Origin: an uncultured Eubacteriales bacterium
GTDB lineage: Bacteria; Bacillota; Clostridia; Oscillospirales; CAG-272
Direction of reading: 5' to 3'
Assembly (NCBI GenBank): GCA_934373635.1
Contig: CAKROZ010000013.1
Span: forward strand, 1-33,505
DNA: 33,505 nt
Part shown: positions 23,728 to 31,879 of the stretch, piece after piece
How positions within the stretch are numbered: position 1 is the stretch's first letter
Layout of the letters: every line of letters begins with the position of its first letter
Notes under the pieces: generated by a model
Database searches by the model: none
What the model saw: the letters and a program-made list of their open reading frames with translations, nothing else
What the model was told of the DNA's origin: nothing
Position numbers and translations under genes: made by a program

Positions 23728-24957
23728 ATGGAATATTATGTCGTTTTGCTTCCCCTCGCTCTGCTTCTCGTGGTGTCGAAGCTATTGATGAAGCTGTGCA
23801 ATCGCATCGGGATCCCCGCCGTGATCGGAATGTTGCTTGCGGGCATCCTCATCGGTTTCCTGCGCTACATCCCCGGGCAGACCATCCTGACCGAGACGGG
23901 ACTGACGGGACTCGGCTTCTTTGCCAAGATCGGCGTCATTCTCATCATGTTCTCCGCAGGACTCGAGACCGATCTGAAGAAGATCCGCAGTGTCGGTGCT
24001 CCCGCCGTGATCATCACCTGTGCCGGCGTGCTCGTGCCTCTTGCCCTCGGCTTTGTCGTCGCCACGCTCTTCAACGGCGGCTTCGGCAACCTCACGCACG
24101 AGAACCTCGTGCACAACCTCTTCTACGGTACCATCCTGACCGCGACCTCGGTCAGCGTCAGCGTCGCGACCCTGCGTGAGCTCGGGCGTCTTGACTCCCG
24201 CGTCGGCACCACCATCATCACCGCCGCCATCATCGACGACGTGCTCGGGATCATTGTTCTTTCGGTCGTCCTCGCACTCAAGAACGATGCCGCAAGCGCC
24301 GAAGCCGTGAACCCGTGGATCGTTGTTTTGCGAACAGTTGTTTACTTTATCGTCATTGCCATCCTCGCATTCGTCGCGTCGAAGGCATTCCGCGCCTTGG
24401 ATAAAAAGTTCCCGCATCACCGTCTGATCCCGATTTTCAGCCTTGCCTTCTGCTTTTTGATCTCCTATGTAAGCGAGCGGTTCTTCGGCATCGCGGACAT
24501 CACGGGCGCCTACATCGTCGGTCTGATTCTCTCCACCAACCCCGACACCGAATACATCGACCAGAAGTCGGACATTCTCTCTTACATGTTCTTCGTGCCC
24601 GTCTTCTTCGGGAACATCGGCATCTCGACAAACTTCGGAGGCATCACCGCAGAGACGCTCGCCTTCGGGCTTGCCTTCATCGGTGCGGGCATTGTCGGAA
24701 AGCTCATCGGATGCGGCACGACGGCGCTCTGTTGTCACTATACGCCGAGCGATTCCTTCAAGATCGGCGTCGGCATGATGGCACGTGCGGAGGTCGCGCT
24801 CGTCTGTGCGCAAAAGGGTGTGGAAAGCGGCATCATCGACAGCACCATCATGCCCTTCGTCGTTTTGCTGATTCTCATTACAAGCTTTATCACCCCGATT
24901 CTTCTCCAAAAATCCTACAAGCACGACGAGAAAAAGGGGCTCTCCCTCATCGAATAA
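23728..24957 (+). CDS. CPA2-family cation:proton antiporter
   Basis: A 409-residue membrane protein with about 12 hydrophobic helices and the Na+/H+ exchanger fold. The conserved IGIPAVIGMLLAGILIG opens it. The unwound-helix region TSVSVSVATLRELG is followed by AAIIDDVLGIIVLS, whose Asp-Asp pair lies in the ion-binding core. GMMARAEVALV is near the end. It would exchange Na+ or K+ for H+ across the cell membrane. There is no C-terminal TrkA/RCK domain. The start at 23728 is chosen over an in-frame GTG at 23716, which sits too close to GGAG. Confidence 0.92.
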   Translation: MEYYVVLLPLALLLVVSKLLMKLCNRIGIPAVIGMLLAGILIGFLRYIPGQTILTETGLTGLGFFAKIGVILIMFSAGLETDLKKIRSVGAPAVIITCAGVLVPLALGFVVATLFNGGFGNLTHENLVHNLFYGTILTATSVSVSVATLRELGRLDSRVGTTIITAAIIDDVLGIIVLSVVLALKNDAASAEAVNPWIVVLRTVVYFIVIAILAFVASKAFRALDKKFPHHRLIPIFSLAFCFLISYVSERFFGIADITGAYIVGLILSTNPDTEYIDQKSDILSYMFFVPVFFGNIGISTNFGGITAETLAFGLAFIGAGIVGKLIGCGTTALCCHYTPSDSFKIGVGMMARAEVALVCAQKGVESGIIDSTIMPFVVLLILITSFITPILLQKSYKHDEKKGLSLIE

Positions 24958-25001
24958 AAAGGGCGAGCCACGCATCAGAACGCGTCCTCTCCCTTCTCTT
25001 T

Positions 25002-25050
25002 TCAAAGCCCCCTTCCGACGGAGCCAATGTCCGTCGGAAGGGGGCTTTGA
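25002..25050. terminator. 21-bp perfect inverted repeat, probable terminator
   Basis: 25002-25022 pairs perfectly with 25030-25050 around a 7-nt loop, and the arm ends in GGGGGCTTTGA. There is no proper T-run on either strand. It may terminate the antiporter transcript (stop at 24957) and the converging small gene. Its unusual length makes a dispersed repeat unit an alternative. Confidence 0.6.
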
Positions 25051-25129
25051 ATTGCCGATAAAAAGCGCGGATATGCGAAAGCCAATCGACGAAGCGGATG
25101 CCGCGATCGGACGCTTCCGTCCGAAAAGG

Positions 25130-25279
25130 TCAGTCGACGCAGCAGATGCCGCTATCGATCGCAGTCTCGATCACATAGCTTTGATGATATTCTTTCGGAG
25201 CGAATGCTCCAGCGGCGAAAATTCCCGCAACGAAAATGAGCGAGAGCACCACACCGACAAGACCTCTTGCAAAATCCAT
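25130..25279 (-). CDS. 49-residue single-helix membrane peptide
   Basis: The frame reads MDFARGLVGVVLS, a hydrophobic helix of about 20 residues, and a short outward tail ending in SGICCVD with a vicinal Cys pair. An excellent ribosome binding site (GGAGGAAACGT) sits before the ATG at 25279. The frame upstream to 25387 is arginine-rich and unlikely to be coding. I recognise no family. Confidence 0.55.
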   Translation of the reverse strand: MDFARGLVGVVLSLIFVAGIFAAGAFAPKEYHQSYVIETAIDSGICCVD

Positions 25280-25468
25280 ACGTTTCCTCCGATTTCTGCG
25301 CCGACGTCGGCGCGTATTCCGTCCGTGAGATCTCTCTACGGACGCTACCCGAAAAGACAGGCTTTGAATACGGGAAGTTACACGCATCCGCGCAAATTCA
25401 CAATAAATTCACGCCGCCTTCTTAAAGGCGTTACGGCGAGGAGTTTTTCCCCCCCCGTCTCTCGTCTT

Positions 25469-25558
25469 CCTTGCGTCTATGTTGCCCTCTTGTTTGCTTT
25501 CCGTCCGACGCTCCTTGCGTCTATGTATTGTTTGCTTTCCGTCCGACGCTCCTTGCGT
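25469..25558. repeat. Short direct repeat, period 38 bp
   Basis: A 30-bp sequence beginning TGTTTGCTTTCCGTCC is present identically at 25491-25520 and 25529-25558. A partial copy (CCTTGCGTCTATGT) precedes it at about 25469. It lies in the 25280-25701 gap between two small genes. Apart from this repeat and the terminator I see no gene there. Confidence 0.75.
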
Positions 25559-25652
25559 GTCCTTCCGCCTTTCGAACGTGTCACGGAAGACGGAATTTTT
25601 ATAGACCTGTTCCCTTCGTCCTGTCCTTCCTGTTTTTTCTTTTTCCAGAAAA

Positions 25653-25693
25653 CAAAAAAGCGGATGCAATCCGAGCATAGGGATCACATCCGC
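25653..25693 (-). terminator. Terminator of the 60-residue gene
   Basis: On the minus strand, GCGGATGTGATCC pairs with GGATTGCATCCGC (two G-T wobbles, 8-nt loop), followed by TTTTTTG. It is 9 bp past the stop. Confidence 0.8.
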
Positions 25694-25701
25694 GGAGAAT
25701 A

Positions 25702-25884
25702 TTAAAGATAATTATCGTGCCCGAGGTAAAGCTCGGCTTTTTCTTCCTCGCTCAGCTCTTCGATGTCACGACCGAGCTTCATTTCCGTCCATGCGCGATT
25801 CGGCACCGGAGGGTCCATCGCGGGGACAACGGGCGTCGGGACCTCAAGCGGAGGAAATTCCTGCTTTTCGCGTTTTTTCTCCAT
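25702..25884 (-). CDS. 60-residue proline-rich hypothetical protein
   Basis: A basic start (MEKKREK) leads into a proline-rich stretch (about residues 11-28), then an acidic helix with DIEELSEEEKAELYLGHD near the end. The AGGAGAT ribosome binding site before the ATG and the dedicated terminator 9 bp after the stop argue that it is real. No signal peptide or membrane helix. No family recognised. Confidence 0.65.
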   Translation of the reverse strand: MEKKREKQEFPPLEVPTPVVPAMDPPVPNRAWTEMKLGRDIEELSEEEKAELYLGHDNYL

Positions 25885-26034
25885 TCGGTTTCATCTCCTT
25901 TCCGTCAGGGTATCGATAGTTTTCCCCGACGGATTTTCGACTATACCGAAGAAAATGTCGAAAAATGCAAAGAATTCCGTATCTTTTGCGTTTTTGCGGA
26001 TTGTTTTCTGAATTGCGCGTGTCGGCTTCATCAA

Positions 26035-26070
26035 AAAAAAAATCCTCAAGTGAGCACGTGAGGATTTTTT
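26035..26070 (-). terminator. Terminator of pnp
   Basis: AAAAAATCCTCA pairs with TGAGGATTTTTT (26037-26048 with 26059-26070, 10-nt loop). On the minus strand it is followed by further Ts, 9 bp past the pnp stop. Confidence 0.88.
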
Positions 26071-26078
26071 AATGTGAT

Positions 26079-28184
26079 TTAGTCGGCGTCCTTCATGGAA
26101 AGGTTCTGTCTTCCCTTTTCATCGGTGCCGAGGAATTTCACGCGGACGCGATCGCCGATCTGAACGGCGTCCTCGACCTTCTCGGTGCGCACCTTCTGGA
26201 GCTTTGAGATGTGAACCATTCCCTCTTTGCCGGGAGCATATTCGACGAACGCACCGATCGGGATGATGCGGGTGACAGTGCCCTCGTAGGTCTCACCGAC
26301 CACCGGCTCAAAGACGATGGCGTCGATGATCTCCTTCGCACGGTCGGCACTCGCACGGTCGACGGCGGCGATGAACACGCTTCCGTCATCGTTGATGTCG
26401 ATCTTCGCGCCCGTGTCGGCAACGATCTTCTGAATGACCTTTCCGCCCGAGCCGATGACCTCGCGGATCTTCTCGGGGTTGATGTGCATGGTGATCATCT
26501 TCGGCGCATAAGCGGAGACCTCGGCACGGGGTGCGGGGATCGCGGCAAGAAGGATCTTGTCGATGATCTCGTCTCTTCCCTTGTGGGTCGTCTCAAGCGC
26601 GTTCTTGATGATCTCGGGGGTCAGACCGTCGATCTTCAGGTCCATCTGAATGGAGGTAATGCCCTTGTGCGTACCGGCGACCTTGAAGTCCATATCGCCG
26701 TAGAAGTCCTCAAGACCCTGGATATCGATCATGGTATCCCACGAGCCGTCCTCCGCGGTGATCAAGCCGCAGGAGATACCCGCGACGGGTGCCTTGATCG
26801 GCACGCCCGCGTCCATCAGCGCGAGGGTCGAGCCGCAGACCGAGCCCTGCGAGGTAGAGCCGTTCGAGCTGACGACCTCGGAGACCAGACGGATGGCGTA
26901 GGGGAATTCTTCCTCGCTCGGAAGTACGGGAAGGAGCGAACGCTCGGCAAGCGCGCCGTGTCCGATCTCACGTCTGCCGGGAGAACGAAGCGCCTTCGCC
27001 TCGCCCGTCGAATAGCCGGGCATATTGTAGTGATGCATGTATCTCTTGGAATCCTCGTCGTCGATGCCCTCGAGTCTCTGTGCATCGGAGAGGGTGCCGA
27101 GGGTCGCGATCGTAAGGACCTGCGTCTGTCCTCTCGTGAAAAGGCCGGAACCGTGCACTCTCGGAATTAAGCCGACTTCGGCGGCGAGAGGACGGATCTC
27201 GTCCATACGGCGGCCGTCCACACGCTTCTTGTCCACGAGGAGCCAGCGACGGACGATCTTCTTCTGGATCTTATAGATGAGCTCGGGAAGCACGATCTTG
27301 ATGTCGGGGTACTTCTCCTCGAACTTGGCTACGATGTCTTCCATGATGGGCTGCATCTTCGCGTCGCGGATGTTCTTGTCGTCCGTGTCGAGTGCTTCCA
27401 TCACTGCCTTTTCGCAATAGGCGAAGATTTCATCGAACATATCGTGATCGAGCTCGCCCGAGGGATAGGAGAATTTCGGCTTCCCTACCTCGGCGACGAT
27501 GCCGTCGATAAACTTCACGAGTTTCTTGATCTCTTCATGCGCGAGCATGATGGCGCCGTACATGTCCTCGTCGGACACTTCCTTTGCCCCCGCCTCGATC
27601 ATGACGACCTTCTTCTCGGTCGCGGCGACGGTGAGCTCGAGCGTGCTGACCTTTCTCTGCTCTGCGGTGGGGTTGACAACGGGCTTCCCGTCGACAAGTC
27701 CCATGAACACGCCGCCGATCGGTCCGTTCCACGGAATGTCGGAGATCGAAAGGGCGACCGACGCACCGATCATCGCGGTGATCTCGGGCGAGCAGTCGGG
27801 GTCGACCGACATGACGGTGAGGATGAGGGAGACGTCATTGCGCAGATCCTTCGGGAAGAGGGGGCGGATGGGACGGTCGATGACACGGCTCGTCAGAATC
27901 GCCTTCTCGGTCGGCTTGCCTTCTCTCTTCAAGAAGCCGCCGGGGATCTTACCTACCGAATACATCTTCTCGTCATAGTCGACGGAGAGCGGAAGGAAGT
28001 CGATGCCCTCACGGGGAGCGGCGGACGCGGTTGCGCACGCGAGAACGGTGGTCTCGCCGTAGCGGATCATGACCGAGCCGTTCGCAAGTCCCGCGACCTT
28101 TCCCGTCTCGATCACGAGCGGTCTGCCCGCGAAATCGTAGGTGTACTTTTTGTAGTTGTCGAATGTTTTGAATCTTTCTACCAT
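26079..28184 (-). CDS. pnp: Polynucleotide phosphorylase
   Basis: A 701-residue protein, the usual length. Two RNase PH-like domains (about 1-230 and 300-540) flank an alpha-helical linker. The second has the FTRGQTQVL and GPGRREIGHGALAERSL-type motifs (here SPGRREIGHGALAERSL). The KH domain follows with IREVIGSGGKVIQKI, then an S1 domain (GTVTRIIPIGAFVEYAPGKEG). It degrades RNA 3' to 5' by phosphorolysis as part of the degradosome. The start at 28184 follows AAAAAGGAG; an extension to 28217 is rejected. It lies downstream of rpsO, the classical order. Confidence 0.97.
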   Translation of the reverse strand: MVERFKTFDNYKKYTYDFAGRPLVIETGKVAGLANGSVMIRYGETTVLACATASAAPREGIDFLPLSVDYDEKMYSVGKIPGGFLKREGKPTEKAILTSRVIDRPIRPLFPKDLRNDVSLILTVMSVDPDCSPEITAMIGASVALSISDIPWNGPIGGVFMGLVDGKPVVNPTAEQRKVSTLELTVAATEKKVVMIEAGAKEVSDEDMYGAIMLAHEEIKKLVKFIDGIVAEVGKPKFSYPSGELDHDMFDEIFAYCEKAVMEALDTDDKNIRDAKMQPIMEDIVAKFEEKYPDIKIVLPELIYKIQKKIVRRWLLVDKKRVDGRRMDEIRPLAAEVGLIPRVHGSGLFTRGQTQVLTIATLGTLSDAQRLEGIDDEDSKRYMHHYNMPGYSTGEAKALRSPGRREIGHGALAERSLLPVLPSEEEFPYAIRLVSEVVSSNGSTSQGSVCGSTLALMDAGVPIKAPVAGISCGLITAEDGSWDTMIDIQGLEDFYGDMDFKVAGTHKGITSIQMDLKIDGLTPEIIKNALETTHKGRDEIIDKILLAAIPAPRAEVSAYAPKMITMHINPEKIREVIGSGGKVIQKIVADTGAKIDINDDGSVFIAAVDRASADRAKEIIDAIVFEPVVGETYEGTVTRIIPIGAFVEYAPGKEGMVHISKLQKVRTEKVEDAVQIGDRVRVKFLGTDEKGRQNLSMKDAD

Positions 28185-28217
28185 TTTCTTTCTCCTTTTT
28201 CGGAGCGAAGCGAACAT

Positions 28218-28264
28218 AGCACTTAAATATACGCTCGCGGATGCCGAACGCGTATTTAACTGCT
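28218..28264 (-). promoter_or_regulatory. Hairpin in the pnp leader
   Basis: AGCAGTTAAATACGC (28264-28250) pairs with GCGTATATTTAAGTGCT (28234-28218) on the minus strand, with one mismatch and a 2-nt bulge, about 35 nt before the pnp start codon. In E. coli a leader stem in the same place is cut by RNase III and lets PNPase repress itself; a similar role here is inference. Confidence 0.55.
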
Positions 28265-28304
28265 ACTTCCGCCGCCCCGTATTTTGATTTTTTGATTTTC
28301 ATAA

Positions 28305-28336
28305 GAAACGGGAACGAAGAAATCCCGTTCCCGTCT
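28305..28336 (-). terminator. Hairpin after rpsO (partial terminator or processing site)
   Basis: GAGACGGGAACG pairs with CGTTCCCGTTTC (one G-T wobble, 8-nt loop) about 28 bp past the rpsO stop. There is no T-run, so it may only attenuate read-through into pnp or stabilise the rpsO 3' end. Confidence 0.55.
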
Positions 28337-28363
28337 CTTATAGCGGTCGTGGGAAAGCGAAAC

Positions 28364-28630
28364 TTACTTTCTGAGACCGAGCTTCTTGATGACAGCTCTG
28401 TATCTTTCGATATCCTTTTTCGCAAGATAGTTCAGAAGCTGTTTTCTGTGACCGACCATCTTCGAAAGACCTCTCTGCGAGTGGAAGTCCTTCGGATTCT
28501 TCTTCATGTGCTCGGTCAGCGAGTTGATTCTGTCCGTCAGAATAGCGATCTGCACTTCGGGCGAACCGGTGTCCTTCTCGTTGATCTTGTACTCGGCGAT
28601 GATGGCGGTTTTTGTCTCCTTGGAAATCAT
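28364..28630 (-). CDS. rpsO: 30S ribosomal protein S15
   Basis: An 88-residue protein of standard length. The pattern is intact: DTGSPEVQIAILTDRINSLT, then EHMKKNPKDFHSQRGL, and the basic LLNYLAKKDIERY. It binds 16S rRNA helices 20-22. Its mRNA leader often carries an autoregulatory fold, and none is obvious here. AGGTGAGAACAG lies ahead of the start. Confidence 0.97.
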   Translation of the reverse strand: MISKETKTAIIAEYKINEKDTGSPEVQIAILTDRINSLTEHMKKNPKDFHSQRGLSKMVGHRKQLLNYLAKKDIERYRAVIKKLGLRK

Positions 28631-28758
28631 CTGTTCTCACCTTTCTTTTTTATTCCCGAATCGAAGCGGTCGGCGCGGGTGAAAACGCAAACCACGCCGC
28701 GGTATCTCCGACGGCGGAGCAGGGTCATACACCGATCCCTCAATACGGGTACCGAGTT

Positions 28759-28787
28759 ATTATAACATACTTTTCTTCAAATGTAAA
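28759..28787 (-). promoter_or_regulatory. Promoter of rpsO(-pnp)
   Basis: TTTACA (28787-28782), a 17 bp spacer and perfect TATAAT (28764-28759) on the minus strand. This gives a leader of about 120 nt. Confidence 0.7.
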
Positions 28788-28792
28788 TAGGT

Positions 28793-29494
28793 TTAGGAAA
28801 CTTTTTTGTTTTTTTCATCCGTATGTGCCGTTTTCGCGTGTTCTCCGCGCACGGAGGAGAAATCGATCGCCTTCGGCATGTTCCATTTGAAGGCGGTGGC
28901 GAGCATCCGCAGGGCGAAGACGATCGCCGCGCCGACGGAAAGGGCGACCGCATCGGGGACACCGAGCTTCCAAAGCAGATAGTAGGATGCCGCCCCCGAC
29001 AGTGTGGCGAGGACGTAGATCCGCTTTTTCAGAATGAAGGGAATGTCCCGCACGAGGACATCGCGCACCACGCCTCCGCCAACGCCCGAGACCGTGCCCA
29101 TCAGGATGGCAAGAAGGGGCTCGGTATATCCCGCGTCCAGCGCGATCTCGGTGCCGATGACCGAAAAAATGCCGATGCCTACCGCGTCGAAGACGTTATC
29201 GACGGCGAGGAGCGCGCCTTCACGCTCGAGATATTTTTCTTTATAATGCCGTGCGAGGAAGAAGACCGCGAGCGCGACGGCGACCGAGATGGCGATCTCG
29301 GTATACATCGTGAAAAAGCGCGGCGGCTCGGAGGAAATGCAAAGATCACGCAAGATACCTCCGCCGAAGGTCGTCGTCAGGGCGAGGATGACCACGCCGA
29401 CGATATCCGTCTCCCGGCGGATGGCGACCATCGCGCCCGAGACCGAAAAGCCGATGACGCCGATGATCTGAAGCACAAGGAAAAAGATGTCCAT
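28793..29494 (-). CDS. TRIC/YadS-type cation channel family protein (UPF0126)
   Basis: A 233-residue protein with seven membrane helices arranged as two inverted three-helix repeats. Each repeat carries the glycine-rich motif: TTFGGGILRDL in the first and SGVGGGVVRDVLVRD in the second. The family is the prokaryotic counterpart of trimeric intracellular cation channels; the ion preference in bacteria is not settled. It starts 9 bp after the rdgB stop, so it is in the same operon. The frame ends close to the rpsO promoter. Confidence 0.9.
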   Translation of the reverse strand: MDIFFLVLQIIGVIGFSVSGAMVAIRRETDIVGVVILALTTTFGGGILRDLCISSEPPRFFTMYTEIAISVAVALAVFFLARHYKEKYLEREGALLAVDNVFDAVGIGIFSVIGTEIALDAGYTEPLLAILMGTVSGVGGGVVRDVLVRDIPFILKKRIYVLATLSGAASYYLLWKLGVPDAVALSVGAAIVFALRMLATAFKWNMPKAIDFSSVRGEHAKTAHTDEKNKKVS

Positions 29495-29503
29495 CCCCGT
29501 CTC

Positions 29504-30082
29504 CTATTCTCCGAGCTTTTCAAGCAGAGCGGCGAGAGCGCGGGCACGGTGGCTCACCGCGTTCTTCTCGTCCTCGGTGTACTCCGCGAGCGTGCGGTTC
29601 CCTCCCTCGGGGACAAACACGGGGTCGTAGCCGAAGCCGCCCGTCCCGCGCGGAGCATCGGCGATCTTACCGAAGAGGTACCCTTCGGCGGAAAGGAGGC
29701 GCCCGTCGGGATAAACGAGGGCGACGGCGGCGGTATAATGCGCCCCGCGATCGCTCTCCCCCGCGAGCTTTTCAAGCAGAAGCGCGGTATTCTTTTTATC
29801 GTCTCCGTGCTCTCCCGCGAAGCGTGCGCTGTACACGCCGGGAGCGCCGCCGAGAGCGTCCACCGAGATCCCGCTGTCATCGGCGAGCGCCGCCGTGCCC
29901 GAGAGCGCGGCGATCTCGCGCGCCTTCTTTTCGGCGTTCTTTGCGAAGGTATCTCCGTCCTCGACCGTCTCGTGGACGATGCCCGCCTCGGCAAGAGAGA
30001 GGATCTCCTCAAAGCGTGTGCCGAGGATCTCACGGATCTCGCGCACTTTGTTTTTGTTGTTGGTTGCAAGTATCAGCTTCAA
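29504..30082 (-). CDS. rdgB: XTP/dITP pyrophosphatase (RdgB/HAM1)
   Basis: A 192-residue protein. Signatures are MKLILATNNKNKVREI (substrate phosphate contact), DDSGISVDALGGAPGVYSAR (metal and catalytic region), GTGGFGYDPVFVP and the terminal HRARAL. It hydrolyses non-canonical purine triphosphates (ITP, dITP, XTP) to monophosphates and keeps them out of nucleic acids. First gene of an operon with the TRIC-type protein. Confidence 0.96.
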   Translation of the reverse strand: MKLILATNNKNKVREIREILGTRFEEILSLAEAGIVHETVEDGDTFAKNAEKKAREIAALSGTAALADDSGISVDALGGAPGVYSARFAGEHGDDKKNTALLLEKLAGESDRGAHYTAAVALVYPDGRLLSAEGYLFGKIADAPRGTGGFGYDPVFVPEGGNRTLAEYTEDEKNAVSHRARALAALLEKLGE

Positions 30083-30156
30083 GATTTCTCCTTCGGGCGA
30101 CGTGCACGGACGCGCCCTTTTCGACGGCTCCGAATGTCATTCACCGTCCGCAGGTT

Positions 30157-30185
30157 ATTCTACCACAGCCCGCGAAAGTTGTCAA
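30157..30185 (-). promoter_or_regulatory. Promoter of the rdgB operon
   Basis: Perfect TTGACA (30185-30180), a 17 bp spacer and TAGAAT (30162-30157) on the minus strand. It is divergent from the rpmB promoter, whose -35 lies 46 bp away. Confidence 0.75.
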
Positions 30186-30231
30186 CAGAAAAAAATATTT
30201 TCTCAAAAAACAAAAAATCTTGAAAAAGGGC

Positions 30232-30260
30232 TTGCATTTTTCGAAAAGATATGCTATAAT
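30232..30260 (+). promoter_or_regulatory. Promoter of rpmB
   Basis: TTGCAT (30232-30237), a 17 bp spacer and perfect TATAAT (30255-30260) preceded by TGC (extended -10). Confidence 0.8.
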
Positions 30261-30327
30261 ACCGTTTGTCGATTTATGATTGAGATAAGTATCTTCCCAT
30301 AAAAGCGGAAGAACAGGAGGTATCAAA

Positions 30328-30513
30328 ATGGCAAATTGCAGCATTTGCGGTAAGGGCGTCACGTTCGGACATAACGTTTCTCACTCCAACCGTAAGACGA
30401 ACAGAACATGGAAGCCCAACATCCGCCGTGTCAAAGCGGTTGTCAACGGCTCGCACAAGACGGTCTATGTCTGCTCCCGTTGCCTTCGTTCGGGCAAGGT
30501 TGAGCGCGCATAA
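30328..30513 (+). CDS. rpmB: 50S ribosomal protein L28 (zinc-binding form)
   Basis: A 61-residue protein with the L28 pattern GHNVSHSNRKTNRTWKPNI. Cys4/Cys7 and Cys49/Cys52 make the C+ zinc-ribbon version of the protein. No C- (zinc-free) paralogue is in the window. AGGAGG precedes the start. Confidence 0.97.
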   Translation: MANCSICGKGVTFGHNVSHSNRKTNRTWKPNIRRVKAVVNGSHKTVYVCSRCLRSGKVERA

Positions 30514-30522
30514 GTCGCCGCA

Positions 30523-30557
30523 ATAGAAAACGGTGCCGACAAGGCACCGTTTTCTAT
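30523..30557. terminator. Bidirectional terminator between rpmB and the AI-2E gene
   Basis: A 15-bp perfect stem (30523-30537 with 30543-30557) around GACAA, A-rich on the left and T-rich on the right. It serves both converging genes. Confidence 0.85.
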
Positions 30558-30574
30558 TATCGCGGGAGGGCGCG

Positions 30575-31780
30575 CTATTTCTGCGTCTCGGACAAGGGCA
30601 GCGTGCCGCTCGCTTTTCTTCCGTCTTTTCGACCCGCTTCTTTTTCGTCATTTCTATTCGCTTCACTACGGTCATTTTTGCTCTCTTCTTTTTCGTCTTT
30701 GCTGCTTTCTTCTCCGTCTTTTCCGCGTCCTTCTTTTCCGCCTTCTCCCCCTTTTCTCGTCGCCGCCTGATAGGCAACGGTAGCGATCGGGATGAGGAGC
30801 AGTCCGAGGACACCGAAGAGCGCATACCCGACGTAGAGGAAAATGAGGGTCAGGAGCGGATGGATGCCGAGATGTCTGCCGACGATCTTCGGCTCGGTGA
30901 ACTGGCGGATCAGCTCGTTTGCCGCGAAGAGAAGGAAGAGCCCGACGGCGAGTCCCGTATTCCCCGAGACGAGAGCGAACACGCTCCACGGTACGAGCAC
31001 CGTACCGACGCCGATGACGGGAAGCATATCGAGCAGGGCGACGATGATCGCGGCGAGGAGCGCATAGCGGATGCCGAGGAGCAGAAAGCCCGTCAGCATG
31101 ATGGCAAAGGTCATTGCCATAATAATAAGATAGGAACGCAGATAGCGCACCAGCGTGTGCAGAAAGCCGTCCTTGAAGCCGATGAGCGCGCGCGCCGCCT
31201 TCTCGGGCAATTTTCCTCTGACAGCGGCGTTGATGTGCTCGAGGTCGAAGGAAAAATAAACCGACGCGATGGCGCATACAATGAGGAAGAGGAACACCCG
31301 CGGCACGACGGCGATCGCCCCCGAGAGAAATGCCACCGCCCCCGAAAGGAGGGCGGACAGCGCGTTCCCGAAGGCGAGCGTCACCTGCTCGGCGAGGGCG
31401 GCGCCCGCCTCCGTGTCACCGAACCAACCGACGGGCATGCGCAGGATGGCGAGGAATTTCTCCGCGAGCTCTTCCCCATCGCCAAGCCCCGAGAGGAGCC
31501 GCCACGCCTCCGCCCCCGCGCCGACGAGAAGTCCGCCGAGCACGGCGAAGAACAGAAGCAGACAAAGCACCGTCAGGAGCACACGACAGAGCCTGACGGA
31601 CAGGCGGGTGTGCCGTGCCACCCCTTCAGCAAGCGGACGGACGGCAAACGCCGCGCCCCACGCGATCAGAAAAGGGAGGAAGAGGAGCAGGACGTACTTT
31701 GCAAAAAAGTAGCCGAGGAGCACGGCTCCCGCAATGCACACAATGAGGTGCGCATAGGTCGAAAGTTTCTCGCGATCCAT
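30575..31780 (-). CDS. AI-2E/YtvI family permease
   Basis: A 401-residue membrane protein with about eight helices and the family core (DMLPVIGVGTVLVPWSVFAL, then FTEPKIVGRHLGIHPLLTLI). In spore formers the YtvI branch of this family is a sporulation membrane protein, while others move small molecules or ions; the sequence alone does not choose. The last 55 residues or so are an unusual hydrophilic tail of Lys, Glu, Asp, Ser and Arg that the core family lacks. Confidence 0.85.
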   Translation of the reverse strand: MDREKLSTYAHLIVCIAGAVLLGYFFAKYVLLLFLPFLIAWGAAFAVRPLAEGVARHTRLSVRLCRVLLTVLCLLLFFAVLGGLLVGAGAEAWRLLSGLGDGEELAEKFLAILRMPVGWFGDTEAGAALAEQVTLAFGNALSALLSGAVAFLSGAIAVVPRVFLFLIVCAIASVYFSFDLEHINAAVRGKLPEKAARALIGFKDGFLHTLVRYLRSYLIIMAMTFAIMLTGFLLLGIRYALLAAIIVALLDMLPVIGVGTVLVPWSVFALVSGNTGLAVGLFLLFAANELIRQFTEPKIVGRHLGIHPLLTLIFLYVGYALFGVLGLLLIPIATVAYQAATRKGGEGGKEGRGKDGEESSKDEKEESKNDRSEANRNDEKEAGRKDGRKASGTLPLSETQK

Positions 31781-31814
31781 ATAATCACCGAATTTCCCTA
31801 TATTTATTTACATT

Positions 31815-31843
31815 ATTATATTCCGATTTCCGAAAAATTATGA
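31815..31843 (-). promoter_or_regulatory. Weak candidate promoter of the AI-2E gene
   Basis: Perfect TATAAT (31820-31815) with a poor -35 (TCATAA, 17 bp away) on the minus strand, 35 bp before the start. Confidence 0.35.
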
Positions 31844-31879
31844 GCATATACAAAAAATACCGAAAGGAAGACAGAAAAC

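Noticed and set aside
25469..25558. CRISPR array
   Set aside because: Only two full copies with an 8-bp gap between them.
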